From contig JACJVZ010000001.1 of assembly GCA_020637445.1 (NCBI GenBank), positions 1,426,001-1,490,000 on the forward strand: DNA of 64,000 nt. The letters run 5' to 3'. The stretch is from Calditrichota bacterium (GTDB taxonomy: Bacteria > Electryoneota > RPQS01). Positions 1 to 15,000 of the stretch are shown here, in pieces. A program made the translations under genes and the position numbers. How positions within the stretch are numbered: position 1 is the first letter of the stretch; each line of letters opens with the position of its first letter. Under the pieces are notes generated by a model. That model saw nothing but the letters and a program-made list of their open reading frames with translations, did not search any database and was not told the origin of the DNA.

Positions 1-3000
1 CGGATTGCCTTGGTTGTCATAACGGTCGTTCTGTTCACAGTAGTCATACGCAACCGCTGCGAAGTCATAGGTCCATCCGACAACCGTGCTGGTCGGGACG
101 ATCCAATTGACACTGTACGGCCAGTTGTATTGTTCGCCAATTTCCATCCATCCGTCGAGGTCGCCGGTATGGCGGTAGTAGAACTGAACCAACGGCGTCA
201 GCATGAAGTTGTCAGTCGCTTCGACTTCGAACGTGTACTCGGCACCGCGTTCAAGCTGCGTCACGTCGGTGTGCGTCGGATCATCCGTGCGCCAGACGTG
301 AACGATCAGGGCGTTCGCGGGTTCGTTGTCCACATTGACCATCAGCGTGGCGTGCGCCGGAGCACCAGCCGCGCCACCCGTCAAGTCACCGTCCATGTTG
401 CCGTAGTTGTCTTCGGCAAAGGCGGCCACGTAGTACGTACCGTTCAGAAGTTCCGTATTCCAATGTCCTTCAGTCAAGGAGTACTGCGTACCGTCTTCGC
501 TCTCGCTATTGATCGGAAGCGGCTGACCGTCTTCACCTTCGACACGTTCAATCACCGTCCACGGGCCGTTCGACCCGACTTCGAGGAAGGCGTAGGTCAC
601 GGCGATGACGTCCGGATCATAGATGTAGGAGCTCAGCTCAACGTTACCGTGGAGGAAGATCACCGACGAATCCGGCGTGCAGTCCACATCTGTGACGAGG
701 TTGTCAGACAGCGGCGCGGTATGGTCAACCGCCTTAAAGCGCTTCACATAACCGTTAGCAATCAACCAGCTCCACTTTTCTTCGACCGTAGTACCCTGAC
801 CGTAGTTCAGGAACTGCGTCCAAGTAAGTTCGTTGCCGGCTTGGTCAGTCGTCAGCACTGCGACGTCGTACCAGACACCGGGCTCGGGAGCCGGACATTC
901 GTTATTCCAGAAGTTCACGTTGTCGACGGAGAACGGTCCGGTCGAGTCGTCGCCGAGGTAGCACCAGCTCCACATTTCGAGCGGGTGGTCGTCAGCACGC
1001 TTGATGTACCAGATCGCGCCGTAGGCATCGCCTTCGTTTTCATCGGCGCAAGCACCCAAGGTCACGTAGCTGAAGCGTTCGAGGCTGTCCGAAATCTGTT
1101 GTTCCGTCCAATCCGCGCACGATTCGAGATTGTCGATGTGTGTGTCGTTATCCCACACATAGACTTGCGCCATCGGGGCCATTACGTCGAAGGAGACGGT
1201 GTAGGTTTCCATTTCTTCGACGTTGCCGCATTCATCTTCAGCCCAGCTGCGGACCATGACGTCGCCGGCAAGACCGGAAACATCCCAGACCACGGACCAG
1301 AAGACGTCATGATCAATTCCACTCCACCACGGGGTCGGAGCATCACCACTCCACTCGCACGGAGTTTCATCAGTTTCGTCGACACCGATTTCGTACCAGG
1401 TCGTGCCGTCAAGGCTGTACTCGAAGTACACGCGCTGGACGTCGCCGCTCTGGACCGGCCATTCATCACCAATCGTGGTGAAGGCCTGCAGCCAGATGTC
1501 ATGAAGTTCGCCAAGGGCACCGACACTGACGCTGTGCGTCTGCTGATCGATGATCCACAGACCGTCAACGCCTTGCTGACGATCTTGGATATCGCACCAC
1601 GGCTCTTCACTGGTACCAACCGACCACAGCATGGAGGACGGCGGGGTGGTGTCGTAGATATATACGTTAACGAAGTGGCCGCCTTCGAAGGCTTCCATGG
1701 CACGCTCAACGTTGAGCTCGCCATTACCCCAACGGTCTCCAACGATCGGCACGATATGCAGCGAGTCGCCGCAATGAATACCGGTCAGATCGATTTCGAC
1801 ATAGTGCGGGTTGCAGCGGCTCGGAATGATACCACATTGCGTCCACGCATCAGCCTGGTTCGGGTGCCAGATATTCTTGCACCAAACCTGAACGGCATTG
1901 TTCGTTTGAGTCGAGTCGTTCGGCGTCAGGCCGTCCGTCCACTCTACCCACAAGGTCGCCGGATCATCGTCGCCCGCGTGGATTTCGTAGACGAAGTTGT
2001 CTTCGCCGGTGACAGGCTCACCATTAACCTGCGTGATGTCAGCAACAGGCTCACTGTTGTCAACGTGCACCCAGAATTCGTCAAGCATTTCGGTCGGTTC
2101 GATCTGGCAAATGGCGTCATGCGCACGGGCCCAGACACGGTAGTAGCCGCTCGGGTACTTTGCGTCACCCAAGTCAGTCGTGTCAGCCAACCACCAATAG
2201 GTAGACCAGTTCGGGTTTTCGTGCGATTGCCACGTCGGATTCCACCAGAAGGTGTCGACTGCGGTTTCGGCCACACCGGCATCCGCGCTTTCGACATACA
2301 GCACCATGTACCAAATGTCTTGCTCGTATTCCGGAATCGTTCCGTAGATGCGGACGCTTTGGTCACCACCGATTTCCGTCGTGCCGTCAAGCACTTCGTC
2401 ATTCAGTTCGGCCAGATCACCCGAGACACAGTCGTAACCGATGTAATCCAAGCCTACGATATCGGTATGCTCCGGAACATCCGGGAAGCAATCGATACAT
2501 ACGAGGTTGGTGTCGACGCCGTCGCAGTTCGTGGTAACTTCAACCATGCCGGTGTTGCCCTGGCAATCGGTGAAGTTCACGTAGAAGTTCCAGCAGCCGT
2601 AATCGAGGACAACAACTTCGCCTTCGTCATCAACAACGCGGTTCTCCGCCCAGTAGTCACACAGGTCACCACCGAAGTCAAAGTACCATTCGTCGTCATC
2701 GCCACGCGTCAGCGAACCGAAGTTGTATTCGTAGGCACCGTCGTCACGCGCACCGGTCAGCCAGACTTCGTCTTCGTTGAACTCGCCGGACAGTTCATCC
2801 GGATCAAACGTCATATGAATGACGGCTTGTCCCGGCGCATTGTCGAAGCGGCAACGGTCGCCGCATGCGGTTGCAACGGCCAACGTATTCTCGGCTTCGC
2901 CCAAACCGTTCGGGGCGGTGCCGTCAACGTACAGAACCTTGACGTCCGACGTGTCATTGCCGTTGTAGTCTTCGACGACCACACGCAGCCAGAAGATTTC

Positions 3001-6000
3001 TTGATCACCGACGTCTTCAGGTTGCGGCTGGAACCACACGCATTCGGTGGTATCACCGTTCAAACCGTTGTCAATCGGATCCCAAATCGTTTCAATGTTC
3101 CGCCAGTTGGACGGGACGCCACCGCTGACTTCAGCATACTGGAAGGTCAAGGACGCCAGACCGGTATCAATGTTGGTCGGGGCGAAGATGGCCGTGATGC
3201 AGTACGGATCACCAGCGTGGATGTAGCAGGCCGAATCCACGGTGCAGGACGCGCCGATTTCATCGTTCGAGCTAACCACTTGGTAGATGTCGATGCGGGC
3301 CGCCGGCTGAATGTCATTCAGGCGGATTGTAATGTAGCATACATCGTTGTCGCACATGTCGGTGTTGTTCACCGTGTCAATGGCGATCGCACGCAGCTGG
3401 AACCAACCTTCCGGATCGTTTCCGGTGTCTTGGAAGTAGCTGAGCAGATCCCACGTCGCGGTCAAGGTGTCACCAACGTGGCGCACCGTATCGTTGCTGA
3501 GCGTATCGGCTTGGATGTTGGTCCAATCGCCAATCGGGTTCAGCGTACGATACTGGAAGACGGCCAGGATGCTCGGGTCAAAGCCCGCGTAGTCCTGATT
3601 GACGGCCACGATTTCGAGGTCGCGGTCATCCGGAATCACGACGACGTCATTGCCGTCAACACCCGGTTCGATTCCACCAACCAGCTCGATGCAGGCGCGC
3701 GGTTCGCTAACGTCCACATACAGGCTTTCGGCGTTCGTCATATAGGTGTTACCACAGTGGTCGGTCACAACCGTACGGCTCCAGAACGTCGTGTTCTCTT
3801 CGCCGATACCGTCGCCGGCCTGAACGTCGTAGGTCTCGTCGACCAATCCGTCACCGTCGTTGTCGATATTGTCAGTCAGCGGGTTGTAAGCGGTCCAGAT
3901 ACCCGGCCACGCTTCGGTCCAACCCATGTCATCATTAGAGTAAACCGTGTCCACGTTGACCCAGCTCGAATCCGCGAACGGATTGTTGGTCAGCGAGACT
4001 TGGTAGATCACCGCGCAGATGTCTTCGACCACGAGGTTGTAGTCGCCGTCCACCGGCTGGATATCGGTCACGAAATTCGTGCCCCACGGATCGTCGCAAC
4101 GACCACCGTTCAGCCAGAAGTCTTCACCTTCGATATCGTGCGTCGCCACCGGCTCGTCGTTATCAACGAAGAAGATGTGCAGCGAGTCGCCCGGTGCCGG
4201 GTTTTCAATCACGTGGTAAGCAAGCGGATCGTGCCAGCCGACGACCGTGCGGAATTCGTGGTGTCCGTCGCCAACCTCAAGGCTGTTGAAGTTCACCCAG
4301 TATTCACAGACACAGATCGTAGAGTAGGCAGCCAGTTCTTCAACATCATATTCATGGTACTGGTCATCAGCGCAACGGTCATAGGCGATCGGGTCTTGAT
4401 TTTCCCAATCTATGTTACGCGGATCGTCGATCCAGCGGTCAGTATTCGGACCTTCCCAGATATTGTTGTCGTTCGCGTCGATCACGATTGAGTAATCGTA
4501 GCAAGCGCTGCTGTCAATACCCGAGACATACACGTTCGTCTGCCAGAAGCCGTCAGAGACTTCAGACATCGGATAGAACGTGTCCGTAGCCCAGAAGTAG
4601 ATCGCCACATCCGGGAACAAGTCGCGCGACGCATACCAATTGTAGATGTTGGGCGGCGTCTCGTTGGACTGGCTCATTTCGTAGTACCAACCAGCCATAC
4701 CGGGCAGTTCGCGTTCGTCGAACTGGAAGCGGAGGTAACCGTTGCCCGGCGAAGCGTCGTAGCTGAGACCAGTATAGGCGTCAACCACCGGCACCCACGA
4801 GCTGCCGTTATAGCGTTGGAACCAAACGGTGTCAATTACGCCGGTGAAGTAATCCGGATCACTGACGTCCTTGGCCGACAGCGGCACGGTGTTGTGCGCA
4901 CCGCAGACGTCGCCGTACGGCGGGTAGCAGTACACAACCTGCGGCTCGTTTACGTTCACGACGCGGACCACAAGGTCAAGCTTCGTGGAATCGGACTCTT
5001 CGAGAACTCGGTCGCAATCCGCGTCACCTTCAGTCAAGGTGTCATAACCGGCCGCGTACACGACGTAGTTCACGATGGCTGAGAAGTTATACGTGCCCGG
5101 CGGGTAGCTGTTATCGAAGTAAACTCCGAAGTGATACTGGCCAGATCCGTTGTCAGGCGGATACTGATCCCAAGCCTGGAAGTCATCGAAGAAGTCAAAG
5201 ACTTGAACAGGTCCACCGTCACAGATCGACTGCAGGGTCGTGTCGTCGCTCATCATCCAAAGTTCGATGTTGAACACGTTCACATTGTCATCGTGACAGT
5301 TGACGATTGCGTCGGCATCCACATAGAACTCGACCAAGGCTTCCGGATCATTTGAACCCGGATCGGTGGTACGGTTGTAAAGGACTTCGATCGTATCGGT
5401 CAGTGCATCCTGCCACGCGACTTCTTCAGTCACACGGACACGGTTTTCCGGATTATTCACGTCGTTGGTGACGTAGCTAACATCCGTAATCGGCGTGTTC
5501 GGCGGGCAGAAGGTGTAAATGTAGCAGGTATTCTGGTTGTTCCAACCTTCGACGTTGCCGGTCAAGTCTTCAACGTAAGCAGCGAACTGCCAACGAGCGT
5601 AAACCAATCCGTCAGCCGCATCCGCGCTGTCAAGCCATGCGCGGGCGCCGGTCCAAACCACACTGACGGTATCATACGTGCTCTGCAGAACGATAGCGCT
5701 GTCCGCGTTGCGCGGCAAGGCCGGGTTCAGCGAGTAGTCGTTCGGAACGTCGAAAGTATCGGTCGAGCCGTCGGCACGCCAGTACTTGAAGTACATCAGC
5801 CATTCGTCTTGGACGTAGTCCGCAACGTTGGCGATCAGCATCAGCGTATCCAGCGGATTCTGATAGTTGCAAGTAGAGAACTTGTCGCCATCAAAGATTT
5901 GCGTGGACGGTGCCGTGAACTGCGGGACACCCCATGCATACCAACCATGGTTGTAGCACCACAGGCTGGTACCATACGGGATCTGGTCGCGGATCTCAAT

Positions 6001-9000
6001 CGCCATACAGCAGATTTCAGTTCCACATTCGAGGTCGCGGTCGAGGTTGCAGTCGCGGTTGTAGTCGCCCTGCATGTTGTTATCACCCCAATCCACGTTG
6101 TCGACGGCGTAGGCACGGAAGCGGACCGAATCCAACGGGCTGTTACCGAAATCACTGAAGGACAAGTTGATCTCGTAGAAGCCTGCAACATCAGGCGTCG
6201 TCACGAAACCATCGTTATCGCTAAGATAAAGGTAAGAACCCCAGATTTCACTCGTTCCGTCCAGCGAGATATCAAGATCGCGCCAGTTGCCGAAGCGGTC
6301 CAGAATCTGGAACTGAACACCGGTAATGCCGCAGTCTTGCGCCAAGCCAATATTGTCCTGTGCATTCGCACGCAGCGCGAAGGTGTTGCCCTCGTTCGTG
6401 GTCTGGAGGATAGTAAAGTCATTGCCATAGGCTTCACCCACCCAGCATTCGGTGACCTGCGGCATCGTGTTGTCCACGAAGACGCGCGTCCAAATCGGGT
6501 CAGTGTCAAACAAGGCATTGGTGTCATAGGCAACCGCGTACAGCCAGTAGTAGCCGGACAGCAGGTTGTTGGTATTCCAACCGGTCGAGCTGAAGTAAGC
6601 CAAACCAGCGCTGATTGAGTCAGGATCGGTCGAACCGCCGATAAAGGTATGGATACCCAGACCCGGAATCGACAGCGAGTCAACGAAGAAGAACGCGATC
6701 GAGTCGATGTCGGCGAACAGCGGAGCCGAAGACTGCACCGGAACAAATTCCGGCTCGTCGCAGCGCAGGTTCGTCACGCACATGTCTTCTTCAGGGAAGC
6801 AGATCAGAGCCAGAGGTTCTGTCGTATCGCATTCGACGCGGAACGTAACCACCGGAGTATTCAGGTAGTCGTAGTTGCCGCAGACGTCGAAGGCAACCAT
6901 ACGCAGGTTATACTGGCCGCTGACCAGATCAGAGACGTTCCAATTGATGCAGAAGTCCTGACCCCAATCGTCACGCGCCACGATCGTATCTTGGCCGTCG
7001 CCGTGTTCACCGCTCGGGAGGTTCACCCAGCCGGCGGTCGGATCCATGTTACCCGGAATCACGTCACCCGGCGCATTGAAGAACTTGTACTGGAACACAC
7101 CTTCATAGAGGTCGAACCAGCGGTCTTCCCAAAGGTCGGAGTTCGTGTCGCCCGGCAGCGGATCCCACAACAGGCTCGGATCAATCCAGTCTTCGGCACA
7201 GACATGCAGCAGCGAGTCAGTCATCGTGTTCGGGTTGAAGCACAAGACCAGCGAGCTCTGCGGGCCATCCGGGCCGTCAATGACCGGATAGTCACTGAAG
7301 CTTGAGATGTAAGCCAACGGCGCGATATCGTCCGTGATCCGGACAGCAAACGTGTCGCGGCACTCATGGCCGTAGATATCGAACGCGCGGACACGGACGA
7401 AGTACGTATTGGTGCAGGAACCATCCGGATTCACCGGCGGCAAGCCGAGCGTATCCTCGGACGACCACGGCAGGTTGCGGATATTCCAGTAAGCGTTAAA
7501 CGGATATTCCGTATCCCAAGCCTGACCTTCGTCGGTCAGCAGGTTGACGTTCTGCCAGAAGCTGTAGGCGTCAACGTTGCCGTCGCGGTTTGCGTCGAAG
7601 GCGTATTCGAACACGACGCTGTCCACACCGTCAAGCGAGTCTTGGATGTGCGCGTACAGTTCGACGTAATCCCACGAAGCCAGCAGCGAATCGACCGGCG
7701 TATTCAGACCCGGCTGCGAAGCGTAGGCTTCGTAGATTTCCGGGCATTCGCGATCAAGGATAAACGACCACTCGAAGTCACAGGAGTTGCCGACACGGTC
7801 AAGGGTCGTCACACGCAAGGTGTACAGACCGTCGGACAATCCGGCCAACGTCTCAGTCGTGTCACTCAGGGTCAAGTAACCTTCGTTGAAGATCAACGTG
7901 TCATCATAGAACGTCTGGAAGAACGAAGCCACAACGGTGTTCGTCGGATCAACGATTTCGATCGTCGAGGAGGCGGTACCGTTCCACGTCGTGCTGTCCA
8001 CCGAGTTGTCTGGGCTCAAGTCAAGACCCGAACCAGGCTGCGGCTCATTGATGATGTCCGGATCGTAGACCGAAATCTGAACCGAGTCAAAGTTCGTGAA
8101 GACATACAAGCTATCGTCGGCGGTCAAGTCTTCAAGATCAAGGCTGCTCAAGAAGCTCAGGTTCTTGCGAATCTGAACCGCTTCGCCGTTGTTCCAGAAG
8201 TTCAACTCAGCACCAACCGGGCAGGTCTCGTCTTCCCAGAATCTCAACGCATGGCTGCCTTCGCAAGCCAGCGTGTCACGGTGACCATAGATGTCGCTGA
8301 TGAACAGGTCAACTTGGTATTCGTGTTCGCTGAAGTTATCGGCGTACCACAGATAGTCAATGCGGACACCGTCAACATTCATCGAGTCAACGTGCGCGAC
8401 TTGCGGCAAGTCATTGATACGCAGGTCGGCAGTGTAGAAGTCCACACCTTCACCGATTTCGTCAACTTCGCCATCGGCGTCGTTGTCGATACCGTCGCAT
8501 TGCAGGACACTGTCCTGAACGAAGATGTAGAAGCGAGTCTGATTTTCTTCCTCGTGCGAGTACCAACCCCACTCGGAACCGTCCAACCAGATCTTGTACA
8601 GGTTTTCCTTGTCAGTATCTGGCGAAACCTTCTCGTCGTTCCACAACTGCATGTTGTACAGGTCGACGTAGTCAGTGTCGGAGCAGGCAACCGTCTCTGA
8701 ATCGCAGAGCAGGATCATGCCGGGATTCGGCGAGTTCCAATTCTGGATCGTGAACGAAACCGCGCTGTCGAGATCGACGCAGTAGAACGTCGAACGGTTG
8801 CACAGCGAGTCGCTCAGGTACAGCGGCCACCAGTAGCGGTCAGACAGAATGTTCTCGTTGAACAGGTCGCCAGCGCCACCGTCATCATACAGCGGAATCA
8901 CCCACAACAACGAGTCGCGGTGCATTCCATCGATATTGTAATAGATCGAATCCGGGTACTGGAGCGGAGTGTCCAAGAAGCCCGTGAAGTCGATGTACGT

Positions 9001-12000
9001 CTTCTCCCACGACATCAGGGTGTCGCCCGGCCAGTTGTTTACGATCACGTAGACATACAGGGTGCTATCCCAGTCGAGGTTGTACAGCGAGTTCTGCAGG
9101 ACAAGCACCGAGTCGATACCGACCGAATCCGGGTCACCCGGGAAGCCGGTTACGAATGTGAAGTCACCCCACGGAACGCTGTTGACATATTGCGGCGGAC
9201 GGTCGTCCGTCGTGACGGTCTTCTGCACCGGGATTGCCGGGTTGGACAGACAGTCTTCAATGTGTGCTTCGACGCAACCTTGCAGGTTATCGAGGTCGAT
9301 GAAGTTGCAGGAGTCGTCGTAAATCGGCATACCGGTGAAGCGGATACAGATACTGTCAGCCATTGCCGCGATCGAATCCACGATCGGATCGACTTCGTTC
9401 CAGCCGGAGTACCAAGTCACTTCAAATGCCGTCGTGTCCCACGTCCACAGCGAGTCAAGAATACCGCCGCATTCAAACGTGATCCACGGACCGGGGCCAC
9501 CCACGCCGTGCGTCAGGTCGAAGCCGATGTGGCTTTGATCCAGACTGTCGCAAACGGTGTCGTAAGCCCAGTATTCAACATACAACGGATAGTTCGGGGT
9601 AACCCAGGTGGTCTCGGCAATAGAGGTCGTCGAGCTATGGACACGCATGTCATAGATCACCGGACGGGTTGTATCAACACGCGCCGTACCGTATTCGACA
9701 TCCATATAGTAGCCGTGCGAGCCGCCCAATCCGGTTTGACGGATGGACTTCACAGCCACGGTCACTTCTTCGCAGTCACCCAGATCATCAGCCGTCAGCC
9801 AGAACCACTTGCCAATCAAGCGGACGCGGCCGTCGACAGTCATTGTATCCCAAGCGGTCGAATCCGGAGTCGGATTCACGCCGTAGACCGGCCAACCGCC
9901 ATAGAACTGAGGCGTCGTCCAATCAGTCCAACCCCAACGCGAGGAGGACAGTTCAACGAGGTTCGCCTGCAGCGAGTCAATCGTAATCGTGTCTTCAAGC
10001 GCATTGAATGTGGTATCCATCCAAGCCCACACTTCAATGTGACCGCTGTCCAACGGAGTGGACGAAATCCAACCCGGAGTCTTGCAGTGGTTACCCCAGA
10101 CCCAGACACTGTCCAGACCAGGAGTCGTCGAATCGCAACCGGAGACTTCAAACAAGTTATAATGTTGTCCCATGTTGCAGGCTTCGTCGGTCACGTACAC
10201 GAAGATTGAATCGAACCAACCTTCGGCGCCTTGTTGCCACGACGAGCAGGAATCGCAAGCCGACAGCGTATCCCACGGAAGGGAGGTCGTGTCGCCCGGA
10301 ATCGTATAGTTGACGTCAAACGGATTGCCAACCCACGAACCCGGATACCAGCCCCACCAAGCGCGGTAGTTATCACCACCGACGTGTTCGATGTAGTTGG
10401 CATAAACGGTGTCGTAAGCAGCCTTCATCGCGGAGTCGCACTGGAACTCCGAGAAGTCAGCCCAGACATGTTCCGGCGCGCTAACGAGGTCCGCTGCGTA
10501 GCCGTTTATGTCGGCGTACACGTGAATGTGATCGTCACCCGGAGAAATGTATGCGCGAATCGAGTCGTCGCCAATCGTGTAGATAAAGTCGACAATCGGC
10601 GGCAGCGAGTCGAAGATAGCGATCGGATACATCACGGTGTCAGCATTACCGACACTGTCCATCAACGCGAAGTTAACGAAGATCGTATCGCCATTGTGAT
10701 ACATCGTATCCAGATTCAGAAGCGATCCGCCAATGAAGCACGGCAGACCCCAGACGTAGCACATCGTGTCGATGGCGCCGTCAACGTTGGTGTCATAGTA
10801 CAGATCGTTCTGCGTCCAGCTCAGTGCCGGGTCAATCGTCGAAAGATCGGCCCAGGCTTCCTGCGGAATACCCAAACTGGAGTCATGGTCTGCGTCGAAC
10901 ACACCAATCTTAAAGGTAACTTCTGAACCGTAGCTGAGGTACGGCAGAGCCGTCGGCAAAGCGATAACAGGATTCAGCGTATCATTCATGATCGCCAGTG
11001 CTGCGGTATCGCACTCGCACCAAGCGTCGGATACGAAGATCGCCGGCGGCACGCAGTCGCTGCAAACATTCAACGTATCCTGCAGGAACAGCTCGCGGTC
11101 GTGGTGACCAATCGAGTCGTGACCCGCGTGGAAGCGGAAGAACGGCTCAACCGAGTTGATGCAGAAGAATGTCGAATCCAGAGTAAAGTTCCAGAATGCC
11201 GTAGCTGTACTGGTCAATGCGTCATACCACACTGAATCCGGCACAACGCTATCTGCGGACACGTCTCCCAACAGGACCGACAAGTCAGCCCAAATCATGG
11301 ACGTGTCAATACCGATACCGTCCGCAGGGTTACAGTCGATGTCGTCATCCGTCAACCGGCCAAACAGTATCACTGGTTGATCAGGATCAAAACACGCGAA
11401 ACCACCACCGATGGCGTCCAGAGTTGTCGTCTGGGCAGAGTCCATGACTTCCCAATACGTCCAACGCGGCTCGTTCACGTCAACTTGAACGCAGCTATCG
11501 AAGTTCATCGAATCAGCCACGCCCTGCCAGCTTACGAAGCGGATATCAAAGTCGAGGTATTCGCCGTCGCAGTAAATGGTCGCCAGATCCGACGAGTCGG
11601 CGCGCAGCCACCAGTAGTACATACGGGCCCAACCCAAACTGTCGCCGGTCATGTCGTCAACTTGGATAAACCAGTCACCGACACTATCCGGAATCACCCA
11701 TGGATTCGGATCATCCGTAATGCGCTGGAAGTCACCTTCGACCACGCGGAGCGAGTCGGCATGCGTACCGGCCACGCAATCGTGAATTTCGCAAGTTTCG
11801 ATAATCGTCGCGCAAACGGTAATGTTCGTGTCTTCCGGCGCGATCCAACCATTGACGAGGTCTGGACCGTACACATCGGGGCAACCGACAAAGTGGTCGC
11901 ACGGAATCAGGTTGACACAGAACGTCGTGTCTTCAAAGCTGTCTTCTTCAAACGCATCGCTAAACGGCGGCTGGTTGTAGCGACCCGGGTTAGAACCTTG

Positions 12001-15000
12001 GTCCCAAGCGCCGCGGATGACGAAGCAGCTATTATAGATGAATGTATCAGGCGGCAACGTATGGATTGTACCGAGAAGGGTATATTGCCATTCGTCGACA
12101 GCCAGACTTTCCGGCGTGACGGACACGAGCTTAATCGTGATTGTGTCTGCACCGCCGTTCCAAGTAATCAACTGACCCGAGGTGCTGTCCACCAACGAAA
12201 TCTGCCAATTACCTGTAATCTTCCAATCACCGGCCGCTGTATATCGGCTACCGTCTTCATTCGGGTAGGCCGCCGGGTCATAGTGAACCTGCTCATCGGC
12301 ACGCACCGTAATCGAGAACGTGTCGCCTTCGGCGTAGCGGTAACCGCAGTCACCGTCCCAGCCATTGTTCAAAACCGTCTTGGTAGAGTGCGTAACTGGG
12401 TCGCGAGAGTCGTTGTTGATGCCAGTCCAACCGTCATCAACAAAGCCCGGATTGTCGTTGTCGACATCCAGCTCCGCGAACGTCGTGTCACAAATCAGGA
12501 AGTAAATAGTGTCTACAGAGACCGAGTCAACAATCGAGTCACCGTCCACGGTCCAGGCCGACACGATGATCGTATCCTGACCGGTGATCGGGACCAGCAT
12601 CTGGCTGTCAGTACCGGCATTGATGAACCACGTACCGTTCCACATATAGCGGAACTCAACCAATCCATTATTGTGCTCGTCAAGTTCGATACGTCCGTCG
12701 TAGATCGTGTTATTGTCAGGATCTTCGCACGGCGGAATACCATCGAGGTTCGTACAGTTCGGAATAAACAATGGTTTACGAACCTGACGGCGACGATTTT
12801 CGACCGTGTTCGGATTGCGGAATTCCAAAACGAGCGTATCGTGCGTCGCCGAATCCGCAGGCGGGTTCCAATCTGTGATCGACAGGGTGTCAATCAGCAA
12901 TCGCACGAAAATCGAGTCGTGACGTTGGTCATGAGCCGGATTCGTGATAGCATCATACGCACCGGAGGAGTCAACCGAACCCGGAGACATTGCATTCCAA
13001 TCAGGCATCGGGCCGAAATTGTCATAGCCGGCAAACAGCGAATTGATGCTGTCTTCGACCATCACACCTTGCGGGAACACCGTATCCGGATCGTAGAACC
13101 AGAATTCGATCGGTCCAACGATGCGCGGGCAACGGCTTTCGCCAAGCAGCGCGATGTTTGTGCAATTCGGTGTCAGCTCGTTCGCCGCCGTGCTGTTGCT
13201 GTCGGAGTCAAATGCCAGCACACTGATAATACCGTAGTTACCGGCATTGAGGCAGCTCGCGTCATATTCGCTGAACTGATAATCATTGTTAGTGACGTCA
13301 GCGGTGTCAATCATCGCCAAGTCAACTCGGATGCAGGCGTACCAACGCTTATAGGTTGCTCCGTCCGTGCTGTAGGGTGCGTTCACCCAGATCGAGTCGT
13401 AGTCGGCGGCAACGCTATCAATATTAAGGATACAAGAGAAATCGAACAAACAGAACTGTGCACTGGTATCCGTCTGCATCCAAACACAGAGGGATTCACC
13501 GGCGAAGAAATTCATGTTGCAGTCGAGAATCTCGTTGACAAAGCTGATCGAGTCGATTTCCGGACCCAAACCGTTAATCCAGATGCACAGCGAGTCGCTG
13601 ATGTTGACGTTGCCTGCATTGTCTTGGAGCTCGAGGCGCAAGCAATACAGACCGTCCGGCAGCGGATCGCCCGTCGGACCTTCCATACCCCATTCAAAGG
13701 CAATGGTATCCGTATTAATGTCATTAAAGAAGAACGGAAGAGGCATGCAAGAACGCGCATGGTCACCGGTTACGTTGTCGCTCGCATCATAATAGATGGA
13801 ATCAGCCACAAACGGCCACGGACCTTGCGTGTACACGGAGTCGAGACGAATCGTGTAGCAAAGGTCTTCGGCCAAACAAGTGTCCAAAAGACCTTGCGTG
13901 AACCAGCGGCGCGCCTTGAACTGCAGCCACGGCAGATCGTCACCGTCCACCCACAAATAGGGATTAGTCACCGAACCGAAGTCGGGACCGTTCGGCAGTG
14001 CCGGACCATTCAAGGTGTCAAGATCAAGCGGAATCGTGGTCGTCGGAGCACAAGAGTCAACCACGGCATACAGAGCGTTCAACTGCGTGTAGCCGTCGAG
14101 GATACTGGTGATACCGTCATGGTCGGAACCGCGTACGGCATTACAGCCACCGGCGTCCATATAGCGGGCTTCGGTGATACCGACCAGCATACCCCACGGG
14201 CAGTAGTCATGATACAGGAAGCCAAAGTCGTCGTCCAAGCTGTCCGGACCATCCTTACCATACCATGTGAAGCAAGCGCTGGAATCGAGACCCGGAATGA
14301 ACGGGTTGCGCCATTCCCAGTTGTCCGAATCCGGAGCTGCCAACGGATGGTAGTAGTCAAGCGACGTAATAATGTCGCCGGTACCCGTATCGGGGTCGTC
14401 GTCCGGAATCGTACGAACGTCAAATCCGATCAAGTAAACCTTGGTCAAGACATCGGCTTCAACGGCCGGATCGTACGCGGAATCCACTGCGTCCAAATAC
14501 CAACGAATCGAGTCAGGCGAAAGATTGGTAAAGTACGTAGCCAGCGCATCATCATAAGGAGAGAAGCGCTGGTTGCAGTAATTGTCAACACCGTCGTAGG
14601 ACCAGTAAATATCCGAGCCCGGCAGTTGCGGGGCTTGGTTGTCAAGACAGATGTCCCAACCTTCGATCGCGACAACCGGGTCGATATTCGGAACCTCATA
14701 GCCGGCGGTAATCGCATTGGACACGTTACCGGCGTCGTCGATCGAGACAACTATAATAGAGTCACCGGCCGCGAAGGCGGTGAACAAACAAAGCTCAAGA
14801 GAATCCCAATGCAGCGAGTCGATTGGAATATCAACCCAAATCAAATCATTAGCCGTTCCGGGATTCGGTCCCGTTCCAAACCGAGCCGACACCCATAGGC
14901 TATCATCGGAAAGAAGGTTGATATCATCGTAGTTCTGCGGGAAAGTATCGCCGATCTGAACAAGCTGACCCAGATTGACTCCCAACCACTCGACGTCGTG